Shown in pieces: positions 12,691 through 25,039 of a DNA stretch of 64,000 bases. The stretch is from Theobroma cacao (taxonomy: Eukaryota > Streptophyta > Magnoliopsida > Malvales > Malvaceae): assembly GCF_000208745.1 (NCBI RefSeq), contig NC_030855.1, forward strand, positions 12,245,208 through 12,309,207, given 5' to 3'. Under the pieces are notes generated by a model. The model did no database searches and had not been told where the DNA came from. It saw only the letters and a list, made by a program, of their open reading frames with translations. The position numbers were made by a program, and so were the translations under genes. The first letter of the stretch is position 1; every line of letters begins with the position of its first letter.

Positions 12691-14164
12691 AAGATTCGTT
12701 GTCGTATTTGACTTGCCTGTGCAATATTGAAGCTTTCATTCTTCGAATGGTTCGCTATGTATGGGTTCATGATTTTCAAATGATTAATCATTTAAGGGCT
12801 TGATGATGGGTTTTTTTAATATGAATGGAACTAAATTGCATTGTTTTGAAACAAGTGCATCATGATTTTAAATTCTCCCTTATTATTGTTGCTTGTTCCT
12901 TTCCTTGTTCAGTCACTGGGTTTATACTCACCGTTTTCAACTTCATGTTTTCAGATCACGAGGTAGCCAGTAACTAGGACGAGGTGTCCTTGTAGACTTG
13001 TATACATCTTTTGGTAGGTGTCTCGGCATTCAGTAGCTATACATTTGTCCGAGTCCCTCCGCTGGAAGTCGAGTAAATTGTTATTGTGTATAGATGAGTT
13101 TAATGTAAATTATAAAGATAAATGTTGTAGACAATGTATATACACTTGCTTGGTATGCCAGTATGAAATGGCAAATGTTAAATGTTATTTTGGTTCTAAG
13201 TTATAAAATATGACTTAGTAGTTTATGATGAATGATGAACAAGTCAGATTATTAGGCTTGCTTGGGCTTTGTGGACTATGTCCATTAAGCCCATGCGCCG
13301 GTCATGGCCCAGAATTTGGGTCGCGACAATTAAATAGCTATTGTTTGCACCATCCTAATCACTTTAAAATGAATAAACAACCTCAACTACAAAACATTCT
13401 CAAGTCTCATCACTAGCTATTCTCAACACTTAAATATCAAATTCTAATTCCCTACTCACCTTGGTAGCTTCGTAGTTGAATCTCTTTCCAAAAATTTCAA
13501 GCTATTATGGAAGCTCCCTCTTTCTCTCTCTAAAACACCTAGCTAGTGAGAGGAAGAATGGAAGTAAGATTTTTCAAGGGTTTTAAATTGAGAGAGTGAA
13601 AGAGCACAAAGATTCTATGAAAAAGTACACAAAAGCATGAAAATTGTTGCTAGAGAGAGAGAGTTATGGAAGTTGCAAAGCAAGTTTCCATGGAGGATAA
13701 AAGGAACGTGAAATGGGAGGAAGAAGAAAAAGAAGAAGCTGCTGAAGAAATGAAGACGTTGCTGGAAGAAATGATATTTATAGCTAAAGCTTATCCAAAC
13801 TCCCCTAAAATTACGAAAATTCCCTCAACAAGGCCACTTGTCTTCCTCCCTTCCCATGTGCAATCTTTTCACTCTTTTAACACCAAGACAAGGTCCATAA
13901 TTGTCTAAAAGTACTCGAGTTCACAAAACTTAAAATCTTTGACGCGGGGTGCAAAATGACCATTTTGCCCCGGTTGTGAAAATTATTGTTGCTTCTAGTT
14001 TTCTTCATGTTATACATCATTCATTAGGTCCCTATGCCCACTTAGACCTTAAAATATTAGAAAACCTTCTTTTGGGAGCTTATTAGAGGAAATATCGAAA
14101 TTACCTCAGTTTGTGTTATCTCGTCGACATCTAGTTACGAGTCTGTAGAGGTCGAGGTCTCACA

Positions 14165-14760
14165 TTAGTATGTCGATACTTGACAATGAGTTGTTCAAAA
14201 TGAAGGATGAAAAGTTTATTAAACCAATGTTTGAAAGATTCACCAAGATTATTGGAGTATTAAAAGCATTAGGAAGATAAATTCCTAATGATCAACTAGT
14301 GAAGAAAATCATTCATTGTCTACCCAAGTCATGGACACCTAAGGTCACTACCATTGAAGAAGCCAAAAACCTAAATATAATTAAGTTGAATGAGCTTCTA
14401 GGTTTTTTGCTAACTTATGAAATAACCCTTAGCCATCAGAAAGAAAAAAATGATGCAATTAAAGGAGAAATAAGGAGAAAAAGCATTACTCTTAAGGTAG
14501 TTGAGGAAGAAAATGAAAAAACCCTTAAATGTGCTAATGAAGATAGGGATGATGAATAGATAGCACTGCTAACTAGAAAGTTCAATAGATTTTTGAGAAA
14601 CAAGAAAAGAAGCAAAAGATTTTTCAAGAGAAAAGAACCAAAAAGAAATATGAGAGGAAACATTTTAAAAGATTATCACAAAAATGATCATGTCATTTGC
14701 TATAAGTGCAACAAATCTGGTCATATGAGTTATGAATGTCCAAATGTTGAGAAGATCCAT
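14165..14760 (+). pseudogene. Copia gag, second part with zinc knuckle
   Basis: After the TTAGT duplication the gag frame resumes and continues the capsid region: FERFTKIIGVLKALG, then KIIHCLPKSWTPKVTTIEEA. A Lys/Arg-rich segment follows, then the nucleocapsid zinc knuckle CYKCNKSGHMSYEC (CX2CX4HX4C). One stop lies near 14278 and another near 14557. This confirms that 8667-9050 and this segment were one gene before the family-I insertion. The frame is lost again near 14760. Confidence 0.75.
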
Positions 14761-16609
14761 CCAAAATACTATTGGGATGAGCCTTGCAGCCAATTGGGAT
14801 TGGTTGAGGCTTGATTCCAATCATGCAACAGTATCATTCATGTTGAATGATTAGAGGTTTTCCTTCATCAATAAGACATTAATTATAATGAGTTATAAGT
14901 CTAATTATATGAAGTCCATGAGATTAATATGCCTTGCAAGGAAACTATAATGGGTTGCAGTTATAAGATTCCTATGCATCAAAACAAAATCTCAAAATGT
15001 TCCTAGTCAATGTATCATTGAGACTAGACATCAATGATGCTTAGAGACTGGTATATTCTATGTTCCTTACTTTAGAAATAAGTAATCGATCTCATAGCTT
15101 GAAGAATAGAGATACTCGGAACTAGAATATAGGTGCTTGCCTAAGAAAGCAAGTTCACTGAACATGACCCGCCATGAGAAGTGCATTTGATAATACACTC
15201 TAGTGTCTATGCAACACTTCTCATGTGTCAGTTGTGTAAATACTCCCTAGACTTGAGACACCAAGTTGTCTTATGTGTGGAGTGTTATGCTTTGATTTCA
15301 TCCTTATGGGTGCTTAACCAAGGATGCCAAAATAGGATGTTTTTTAGTATAGTATGAAGCATGTGAAGGCAAATCAGTGGTTAAGATAGGAATCATCACC
15401 TCAAGTGTTTTAGAGGACATATCCTATCAGTTCTTGGTTAACATTAGCTTATTGAAGTCCTTGGCCAAGGCGACATGGAGATTATGAAAAAGGTTTCATA
15501 ACTCTCTATAAAGCTAATGCTATAATTGCAGGAACAAATATGGAGGTCAATAAGAGTAGACACTGTACCAAGCTCTTATCATCTCAAGGATATATGATGA
15601 GGGAATGAATTACACTGATAGACTGTACATTGAAAGGTTGTCAAATAACCTTTTGACTCTCCCAACAATTAGGTTGCCATGATGCATTGCTAGATGCCAA
15701 TCTTGGTCTATGGAATTGATTATAAACTAATTGATTGAAATTTATATTAAACAATTAAGTCATTAATCAATTCCATTGCCAACATGTTGGGAACCTAATG
15801 GATCACACACAATGATTGCATTTGAATTAAATTGGGAAACTGATGATTTAAGTTAGACTTAAATCACATGCTAGGTAATTAACTTCTACAAACTTAATTA
15901 AAAGAGTTTAATTAAGTTTTTGGCATAATTATAAATAGTTATAACTATAAGGCCTTGATTGCAAAATATAAAGGAAATTAATTTTGATTTTAATTTTCAA
16001 GGACTTCATTAAAAGAGTTTAATTAAGTAACAGGCCCAATATTATATTGTGTTATAATATTGAGGGCTTAATTGCAAAATTGAAGTTATTTTAACCTAAC
16101 TATATAAGTCACCTTTAACTATTTTTCATATGAGAGCTTTTCACAATTGAAGAAAATGTAGTTTTTGTTAGAAAAAGAAAAACGTTTTCTTTCTTTGCCA
16201 CCACTCCCTTTGTGTGAAAGAGAAAATTACTAATGAAGCAATTTTTGAGAAAGGTTCGGCTAAGATTGTGAAAAAGAAGAAAAGGACAATTGTTCTCATC
16301 TTTGCTAGCACAAAGTATAGTAAAAAACTCCTTTCTTTGTTTAAGGTTCAAATGCAATCATGTGTACTACCATTGGAGGCCAAGCACTTGATTGGCTAGG
16401 GTTTTTGCTCCTTGTGATATTCGCAGGATTGCTTCAGAAAGTGCCATCGTGATTACGAAATTACATGGCAAGGTAACTTTCTAAATAATAATTTATTTTG
16501 TGCTTTTATTTGTTAAATATCACCAAGGTGATCCATGGGTGGAGGTATGTTTTGTTGTTTAGTTATAAAGTTTTTAATTTTCTTTCCACTACGTATTTTG
16601 AGAATGCCA
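14761..16609. mobile_element. unidentified insertion inside Copia gag
   Basis: The segment separates the zinc knuckle from the acidic gag tail that follows it in this family (resuming about 16610). CCATCC occurs at both edges and could be a duplication, but this is weak. The sequence is AT-rich, contains 'TGTTGGGAACCTAATGG'-like LTR-style text near 15785, and has no long reading frame. It is probably an old LTR or non-autonomous element whose family I do not recognise. Confidence 0.45.
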
Positions 16610-17145
16610 TCCATAGCCAAACTCATCAAGTGCTTCAAAAGAAAAGCCATGGTTACAACATGAAGTGACAGTGATGAGTCTTAAGATGAAAAAAGAAAAT
16701 AGACAATCTTTGTTATATGGCAGCTAATGATCCATGGATGAGGATTTTTTGGATTCTGATATGAAATTGGATAACCCACAATATCTTGATGTTGAATGTC
16801 TAAGTCACACAATAATCATAAAAAAAAAACTATGAATGAGGAAGGAAAATGTAACAATCTTATTTTTGAAAATGATTATCACGGAGAAAGTGAAGAACTA
16901 AGAGAAGTCACCTCAATGGACATAGACTCTACTTTCAATAAAGAAAAATTAATAGCAGAACATCTAAAGTTCAATGGAAAAGACTATTGTCATTGGAAAT
17001 ACTAGGTAAAATAGTTTATCCAAGTGAGTGATTATGAAGTTTGGAGAATAACCAAAGATAGCTCATGTGAGTTAACTAGAGAATTAAATCAATGGGATAC
17101 AAGTCACTTGGACATGCTAGAACTTAATGCCAAAGCCATGCACTT
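16610..17145 (+). pseudogene. further Copia gag fragments
   Basis: First comes an acidic Ser/Asp patch with a frameshift and then NLCYMAAND, typical of the end of gag. From about 16910 a second gag-like start follows, with FNGKDYCHWKY, then SDYEVWRITKD and LNAKAMHFV. This matches the N-terminal gag fold seen at 8667 and so belongs to a second element or a duplicated segment. There are several stops. It is cut at 17146 by a family-I LTR end. Confidence 0.55.
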
Positions 17146-17219
17146 TGTCACGACCCAAATTTCCAGCCATGACCAGCACAAAGGCCCAATGAGCACAGCC
17201 CACTAAGCCCAAGCAAGCC
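17146..17219 (-). mobile_element. family-I LTR end fragment
   Basis: TGTCACGACCCAAATTTCC and the next 55 bases match the start of the family-I units at 2788 and 9051. The similarity stops at about 17220, where sequence of the Mutator-like element begins. Confidence 0.75.
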
Positions 17220-17329
17220 CAACCAACTAGGCTGAAGTTTGGTCCAATGCCCAATGTTTTCAGATGGTCATACGAGGTTGCTGCGGACGAAATTCATGCC
17301 TGATACTAGAACGGGCAAGAGAGCGTTAA

Positions 17330-20300
17330 GCTGCAGGCTTTGCTTGATACGTTTTGCGGGGGCAACATTTTATTTGGTCAATATCGGGCATGATGGCACT
17401 CGTCTTGATAGTGAATAACATTTTATTTGGTCAAGACTACCGTAGACGGGTGACGCCTTGGTTGCTGTCATTGGTGGAGGACATCGACGCTTGGAATGTC
17501 TTCCCATGGGGGCACTATGTTTGGAAGCTGACTTTGGACTACCTTTTGAAGGGATTCAAAGTGCCTGACTCAAGTGTGACAAAGGGAACTCGGTTATGCT
17601 ACAACATTTACGGATTCGCATGGGTGATATAAGTACTATCACGTAACATTTTTCAATTTCATTTTGAAAAAAAAAATTATTGGTGCACTCGTTTATGATT
17701 TACGGTCTAATAATGGTTACATTTGACATGCAGTTCTTGGCAATGAAGGCAATTCTGACCTTCCGAAAAATAGTTGCCCCCTCTGGTCTGAAGGACAACG
17801 TCTACCCACGAATGTGCAGATGGGATTACAATCAGAAGCCAAAAGACTTCGATAAGGCAATTCAGAAGTTAGAGTCATCTGACCATGTGAGTGAACAGCT
17901 GCTTATTTTTGTGTTATAGTTGTATAATAATTTTCCCTATTCGATAATGACAACATTTTATTTGTTTATTTGCAGTTGTGGGCACAGGAAACGTTGGAAC
18001 CCACTGCGAATGAGGCCCTCCGGGAGTATTTTATGGACCTTGATGTCCCGTTATCGGAGGGCCACGAGTACATGCCAATAGAGCACATGGAGGATCGGTC
18101 GGATTGGGGCTTAGGCGCGAAGCAAAAAAAGAGAAACTTGAAGGAGAAAAGAGCCTCTGGTGGCACGAAACGGCTGCATACCACCACTGTTTTAGTTGAT
18201 GAGCTGTCGGGCCCTAAGTTAATGGACGATGGGGACGACCATGGTCAAGGCAGTGAACAGCTAGTAAAGACAATTGTAACGGTTTTGTGTTCTTTAATTC
18301 CATATGTGATTATCGAATAACATTTCTGTGTTTGCAGTTGGACCATGCACCGACAGCTCCAGAACCACCCACCAGTCCTCCTCAGATGCAGAATGGAAAT
18401 GACCCGTTGGTAAGATCAGTTTTAACAGTTTGTGTTCTACATTCTCACATATGTTTATTGAGTAACACAATAATTTCTGTAATTACAGTTTACGAAAGCG
18501 ACGATAGGTCCTCAAGCATTGATCTGTCTAACTCCACTGCAGACTACTAACAAGTCACCGATTAGGATATTAAAGTTGTAACGGTTAATGTTCATCAATT
18601 CCATATATGATTATTGAATAACACAGTTATATATGTTGTTACAGTTGACCCAATCGAGAACAGTCAATGATGGAGCAGTCACTACCCCCCAACTCCGATG
18701 GATCATGCGCAAGCATGAAAAAGAGATGTTGGAGCTGAAGGCTTCAATTCAGTCATTGAGTGTAGCAATGCATACGCTTGAGGACCGTATCATTGGTCGG
18801 ATTCTTGACGACCTTAAATCACAAGTACGTTATTGTGTCTTTGCTTGTTTTTAGATGGTTACATTTAGCAACTGTTTAGACTGTGTTTTCTTACTGTTTT
18901 GATGGTTTTTGGGATTTAGTGGTAGTGGTTTAAATGGTTTTTGGTTATTAGCAGGTTAGGACATTTGTATTATAGTTAGTTATTGCCGTGTCAGCTTTAA
19001 CGTGTGATAACATTTGACTTGATATGCATGGCGTGTCACAACATTTTACTTGTTATTCGTGGCATGTCACAACATTTATCTTGTTATGCATGGCGTATCA
19101 CAACGTTTATCTTGTTATGCATTGCGTGTCTTGACATTTATCTTGTTATGCATGGTGTGCCACCACATTTTACTTGTAATGCATGGTGTGTGACAACATT
19201 TTACTTGATATGCACGGTGTGTCACAACATTTTACTGTTTAAGGTTTGTGGTATTTTATGAGCTAACCAACGATTTTTCCCATTTTGTAGGGCGGTCCAT
19301 TCGACGGTGCTAGTCTGGAGCACGATGATGTTGATGATGGACAGCATCATGAACCAAGTGTTGACATTGACGATGACGTTCTTGGTGCTGATGGAAAGCA
19401 CGTAACTCATGTCGATGACGTCGTCGATGAAGTTGTGGCAGTGGATGTCACCCTTCAATCAGATGATGCTGAAGGAGAGGATGTTCCTCTACCAGAGTCC
19501 ATTTTCGATGCATCTGCTAGAGGGGATGGGGAACATGACTCAGTCGTGGCTATTGAAAGAGAGCATCTTCCTCCAGCCGATGCATTCATTGTCGCAGCAA
19601 TAGAAGCTATCGTTCTTTATCGTGGGAGCACTCCTAATGCAATTGAGATTCGGTCGTCGTCACCAGAGTCACCTGCTGTCCATCATGGTGCAGCAGAAAT
19701 TTCAAACCTAACTGAGAGGGCACGGTTGAAAATGGCGAGCAAATACATGACAAGCCCATTCGTCGACCTTTTAGTGACCCATCAAAATGTGAGGGATAAA
19801 ATTGTAGAAGACTACGAAGCTTTCAAAAAAGATGAGTAGGCAAGGTAAGCTCGTAAATAACATTGCAAATATTATTTTTTAATGAAACATTAATCCACCA
19901 AGACTTATGAAATTCATTATGTGGCTTATGCAGGCATAATGTAGGCATCGTAGGGGATCAAAGGGCTGAGTTTTTCATAACCTTAAAGGATCCCAATGAG
20001 GAAATGACAAGTGAACATATCGACACATGCATTAGCCTACTCTACAAGCAAATGACAGGGTCGAAATCGAAGTTGTACACTACTTGTGCATACGTGGTTA
20101 ACACGATATTCTTCGTAAGTTTATTTGAAAATTGTTCAATTCTATAAATACTAAGTTTTTGATTGCATAAAGTGTAAGCTAATGTTTACATGTTTCCCAA
20201 GACACCATTCGTAAGTTACACACGAAATTTCCAACAGAAGATGACCGGGCCACAATGCAAATTCTAGATGAGTTGCAGGGGTATGTGAAGGGTGAAAGGT

Positions 20301-20704
20301 CGACATACGGTAAAAAATGGGAAGATGTGGATTTCATCCTCGCACCTTGCAACGTTGGTGGGCATTGGGTGGTTGCGAAGATCGACTTGGTGAGATGGAC
20401 GATTAAGGTGGTGGACTCCGTATGCACTTCGGATGCTAAGGATAACGAAGTTCGTGCAGGTCAGATGACACCCTTAACGACAATGATGCCATCCATTTGC
20501 CACCAAGCCGGTTATTTCAACAACATACATCGGAAGAGACGGGATTTGAGGCCGATGCCATTGGATATTCATTTGCCAAAAGCCAAAGTGCATCAATAGA
20601 ATGATAGTGTCAGCTGTAGTATGTTTATGATAGGGTACATGGACCATATTTTGCAATCAGAAAAGATCGGAGTTAAGCAGAATATGATTGCAAAAATGCG
20701 TTGA
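17330..20704 (+). pseudogene. Ulp1-like cysteine protease (C48) of a MULE, DUF1985-like N-terminus
   Basis: Exon-like blocks (about 17354-17632, 17733-17886, 17976-18250, 18340-18410, 18645-18823, 19291-19840, 19934-20115, 20195-20704) are separated by introns with GT starts and TTGCAG-type ends. The first two match the DUF1985 style found in front of plant Ulp1-like transposon proteins (KLTLDYLLKGFKVP, then PRMCRWDY). A coiled-coil-like stretch (RKHEKEMLELKASIQSL) follows. The last block has the protease landmarks GGHWVVAKIDL (catalytic His) and VVDSV (catalytic Asp). In the same frame, beyond a TAG at 20597-20599, lies SVSCSMFMIGYMD (catalytic Cys box). That stop removes the Cys, so no active protease is made. 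Family role: cleavage of SUMO-like substrates. What it does for the transposon is not known. Confidence 0.7.
19010..19245. repeat. 31 bp minisatellite, array 1
   Basis: About seven units of the form TTATGCATGGCGTGTCAC followed by AACATTTTACTTG, lying in an intron of the Ulp1-like gene. It shares its unit with arrays 2 and 3. Confidence 0.85.
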
Positions 20705-20989
20705 TAATACGCTCTGGAAATTTTTCCAACAGTTGTGAGAGTGAACCCTAAACATATCAGCCCTTGTCTGTACAATTTTTTTGTATAGAGAATTTTTTTT
20801 TTACAATTAATGTTATACACAAATTTTTTGTATTCATAATTTATTTTCTACAATTAATTGTAAATAGAATTATTTTTTTCTGTATACACAATATACTTTA
20901 TACAATTATTTTATACACAATTGATTTTATATCAAGAATTTTTTTCCATCCATGTATATAATATATTTAATTTGATACACAGTCGCAAG

Positions 20990-21580
20990 AAGTCAACATG
21001 TGACGCCATAAATATGCTACCACTCAGCGTGTCCCCACATACATCTAGTTGCACTCAGCATGTGACGCCATAAATATGCTACAACTCAGCGTGTCCCCAC
21101 ATACATTTGGTTGCACTCAGCGTGTCACCCCATAAATCTACTTCCGCTCAGCGTGTCCCCACATACATCTGGTTGCACTCAGCGTGTCACGACGTTTAAT
21201 TTGTTATGCATGGTGTGTCACGATGTTTAACTTGTTATGCATGGCGGGTCAGAACAATTTAATTGCTATACATGGCGTGTCATGACGGTTAACTTGTTAT
21301 GCATGGCGGGTCAGAACAATTTAATTTTTATGCATGGCGTGTCACGACATTTAACTTCTTATGCATGGCGGATCAGAACAATTTAATTGTTATGCATGGC
21401 GGGTCAGAACAATTTAATTGTTATGCATGGTGGGTCAGAACAATTTTACTTGATATGCACGGCGGGTCAGAACAATTTAATTGTTATGCATGGCGTGTCA
21501 CGACATTTAACTTCTTATGCATGGTGGGTCAGAACAACTTAATTGTTATGCATGGCGTGTCATGACGTTTAACTTGCAGT
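20990..21580. repeat. 31 bp minisatellite, array 2
   Basis: About 19 units. The left third is a higher-order 62 bp form around CACTCAGCGTGTCCCCACAT. The right two thirds alternate GCGTGTCACGACATTTAAC and GCGGGTCAGAACAATTTAA versions. It lies between the convergent Ulp1-like and transposase genes. Confidence 0.85.
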
Positions 21581-22539
21581 AAGAACATAAACGGTTAAAT
21601 CAAATGAAATAGAAAGGAATTAAATCAAATCATTAATTATTTGATACAAGTGGTAGCCATTCCATGCTTGTTGTTCCTTCATAAGATTTATGTAGCCACC
21701 TGCACTTAATGTGTCTGAAAACTGTAGTTGAATTCGTTTTGCTTTACGGATTTGTTTGCTCGGTCATTCTATGAGCCACTTTTAGTTACGGACTTTGTTG
21801 CCAAACATTTTAGGTAGATAATTTGGTCAAGGCTCCTGTCTGATGGATATTGTAATCGGAAACATTTTTACAAACAATGTAAGAATGTACTTTAACATGA
21901 TCTTGATCAAACAGAGGCCTTGACAGGCTTATCTGCCTGAAACGTTTGGCAACAAAGTTCGTAACTAAAAGTGGCTCATAGAATGACCGAGCAGACAAAG
22001 CCGTAAAGCAAAACTAATTCAACTACAATTTTCAGACATTGTCCTTCGTATTGGACAGTTGTTGCGTGTGTGACCGGTTTGTCTGTAACTTGAACATACT
22101 TTGGATCGGCGTAGTCGTGGAGGCGTCGATTGACTTAGAGATGGAGCCAGATTTGTGGATGGAACTGCAAATGGGGATGGGCAATTCTGTCTGTTATACC
22201 CATACGATAAGCATTGCGAACATCTTCGTGCTCGACTGCCTTCACTAGCTGATGGAATCCTTTTCGTCCTAGGTCTTCCCGCTTAGCCTCGCCAAGGTGG
22301 GGGCAAGACTTTAATTTGTTTGACATGAGGGGGGATGTCCCACTCACTAGGATGCCCTACCTGCCTAATGGATCCTAAATAACCCTCCACCAAAACGGTT
22401 GTCTTGTAGTAGTTAGCGCAGAATTCAATGGCTTCACGATTGCATTTACTGAAAAACACAATAAATTCAATCTTCAAGCACAATGTAAATGCTATGTCAA
22501 TTACGGTTCAAATAAGAAATTAAGATATTCTAACCTTAT

Positions 22540-24690
22540 TGCTGCAATGGCATGGCTACATGGTAATAAATCTGTTTGGAACTCACAACATTAGCACGTC
22601 TTCCTGGACAGGTTTACAAGTCCGTCCATCTTTCCATCTTTAACTTCGAACTCAACTCGATTTATAGGCTTAACTAGAAAGCGATGTGCATCATTGAACC
22701 TTTTGCTCAACTGCCTAGCAACCCAAGGGCTGAGGGGTGTGGTCACCTTGACCGCCTCTTCGTACTGTTCATGGAACCAACGCTGGAACATGTCTTTGAT
22801 GAACTCAATCAAAATAGTGATCAGCATTTTTCTTGCATGCTTCAAGCATGAGTTAACACATTCGGCAATGTTGGATGACATCATTTGGTATCACCTTGTC
22901 AGTGAACATACACGTGCCCATTTCTCCGGCCCTATTCTCATAAGGTCCACGTGGGCTCCCAGGTGAATCTACTGTATCTGGTTCATATGTCTGTTGAAAT
23001 CGGCTACCTTATAGTAATCTCGAGCAAGGGTGAAAAGCACACAAACATCGTTGCCCTTAAACTTGTTTTTAAAGTTTTTTTTCAAGTGGTAATCGCATAA
23101 ACCATGGTGCGCTTCTAGGTATGCATTTTGGATTACTTTCTTAATGTCGAGTTGCTGATTAGAAATGAACATAGTATTTTCAAGACAACCAACTGCACCA
23201 CGCATCTTGCTAAAAAACCACGTCCACTAGTCTTCGTCCTCAACATGGCCGATGCCAAACGTGATTGGATATACGCACTCGTTCGCATCTTTTCATACAG
23301 TGACAAACAGAACACCCTTAAACCTGCCTTTCAGATGTGTCACATCAATTGCAACCGTAGGATGCATTACATCCCTAAACCCCCGAATACAAGCCCTTAT
23401 GACCAGAAACAATATTTGAATCTCTCTTCCTCATCAGTAACCATTGCAGTCACTGTGCTAGGATTTTCTTGTTCCAACATATAAAAATACAATGGTAGTA
23501 GTTGAAATTACTCCTCCGATGGACCGAAAACAAGCCTCTCCGCATACTCTTTCGCTTGCCAAGCTTTACCATACAAGCATTCCAATCCCCACTAAACCCT
23601 CATCTCACTAATTATGTCCTTAGGTCTCAATGCTACTCCATTAGCCCAAATCTTGTGTGACATAAGTTCACCAATCATCTTCGCACTCGTAGTTGAAAAT
23701 CACCCTTACAAACCATCAACGGTACAGTATGTACCTTATGGAATGTTCGAACTTGCCAATATTCTCCTCTATCAGGTAACTTCGTTGCACGAACACTGAA
23801 CTTGCATGCCTTGTCCTTGCAACCTACCTCATAATGAACTTTACATGACCTTTTTACTCTAATCGTAAACTTCTCTTTTATAACCAATATGTTCAAAGCT
23901 CGTTTCAACTCGGCCTTCGATGAAAACATTCTTCCTTTGTATAAGCGATCTTCGACACATGTTGACTCCTCAGTGGTAATTGTTTGGAAGGAGAACATTT
24001 CTACACCTGCAATTACCCACGTACAAGATATCCCTGCGTTTCCCCTTTCCTGATCACTATCATCAACCAATGTATCAAGGGAACGAATCCCATTCTCACC
24101 AGCGATGGGGTAATTGTATATGGGGTCATCACACTGAACATCTCCTACATCAACACCTCCAACAGGTTCCATTTCGCCTTCAACATTATTGCAAATTGGA
24201 TTATCACTGTCATAAAGGTAGTCATTGTCTGAACTGTCATCTTGCGATTGTTCAAGCCCATCATCTGAAGTGTCATCAAATCTATCTTCACCGGCAGTGA
24301 ACAAATCGTCATTTCCCTCATCAAATGCAGTATTATCCTTCAGCATCGCACTGTCACCCTCCAACCTCACATTGTTGTCCTCAACTGTCGTATTCTCATT
24401 TAAAAATGGCATTACACACTCTACAGTTTCACCCGATCGTTACATTTCTTTAAGAAAAGGAAGATATTGGTTTGATCCACATCTTGATTGGAATTGTGCA
24501 GCTAACTGTTCTGTGAATGTCGTCTGTCTACCAAGTTGCACAAATTCTTGTGCGTACCTCAATTGCCATTGTTGTGGGGTACGGATCGAATGCTTTGGTA
24601 TATGTGAAGCATTGTAAATCTTATTTTGATTGAGTTGATTACCATGTTGTCCAACTTCCTCATGTGACATAACATTGTTTGGCGTCACTT
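22540..24690 (-). pseudogene. MuDR-type Mutator transposase
   Basis: Read from 24690 downwards. The N-terminal acidic region at 24412-23675 (about 245 codons) ends in the Mutator DNA-binding domain (PF03108-like), with YKGRMFSSKAELKRAL and the Cys pair CKDKACKFSVRA. The catalytic-core region follows with stops and frameshifts. At 23205-22969 is HHGLCDYHLKKNFKNKF, and at 22884-22591 is NIAECVNSCLKHARKM, a hallmark of plant MULE transposases. The SWIM zinc finger comes last: CCEFQTDLLPCSHAIAAI at about 22600-22550, with a stop in place of the residue between its first two cysteines. With several stops it is inactive. Confidence 0.8.
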
Positions 24691-25039
24691 AATGCTGACG
24701 TACACAGCCGGAACATTCCTCTATTCTAGCAAAATTAATGCAACATCCTCATCGTCCTTGATAATTGGCTGTGATAGCTCTCCGGGTGTACTAATCAATG
24801 CATGTAACTCAATCTCGTCAATTTTTTAGTTTACGCCAACAACATCTTCAACCAGCTTCATCAAGCCCACAAACGACAAATCACTCCTAACCCCCTGCAT
24901 TCGTGACTCACCACCCTTGTAAATGCCATCCACCCACTGACCACCGTGTCTTATCACAAGTAGCACAATTAGAACCCCATTGAAATTTTGAAAAAGAAAA
25001 TTTTGTCAATTATTTTATACAATACATGCCGTGATCAAA

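Larger units (their letters stand above)
10697..13328 (+). mobile_element. family-I solo-LTR-like unit, copy 3 (nested, inverted)
   Basis: A 2632 bp unit starting TGTGAGACC and ending GGGTCGCGACA, with ATTAA duplicated at 10692-10696 and 13329-13333. It is the reverse orientation of the unit it sits in. A good TATA box, CTATAAATA at 11086-11094, followed by a C/T-rich leader, suggests this is the sense orientation of the LTR. It contains a 42 bp triplicate (11902-12027) and an expanded palindrome array (12228-12690). No open frame longer than 83 codons. Confidence 0.9.
9051..14164 (-). mobile_element. family-I solo-LTR-like unit, copy 2 (host of copy 3)
   Basis: The unit has TGTCACGAAC at the left, GGTCTCACA at the right, and TTAGT duplicated at 9046-9050 and 14165-14169. 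Removing the nested unit at 10697-13328 leaves about 2477 bases, the same size as copy 1 and aligned with it. A TATTTATAG (minus-strand TATA) lies at about 13769-13777. Palindromic CTCGCTGCAGC elements occur at 9745-9998, and a tandem repeat of about 39 bp around CATCATGTGTGCACTCC at 10152-10260. No protein. It inserted into Copia gag, so it is younger than that element. Confidence 0.88.

Noticed and set aside
23980..24300. Plus-strand frames of 82-106 codons opposite the transposase
   Set aside because: Antisense shadows of the Mutator DNA-binding region, which has recognisable family motifs on the minus strand.
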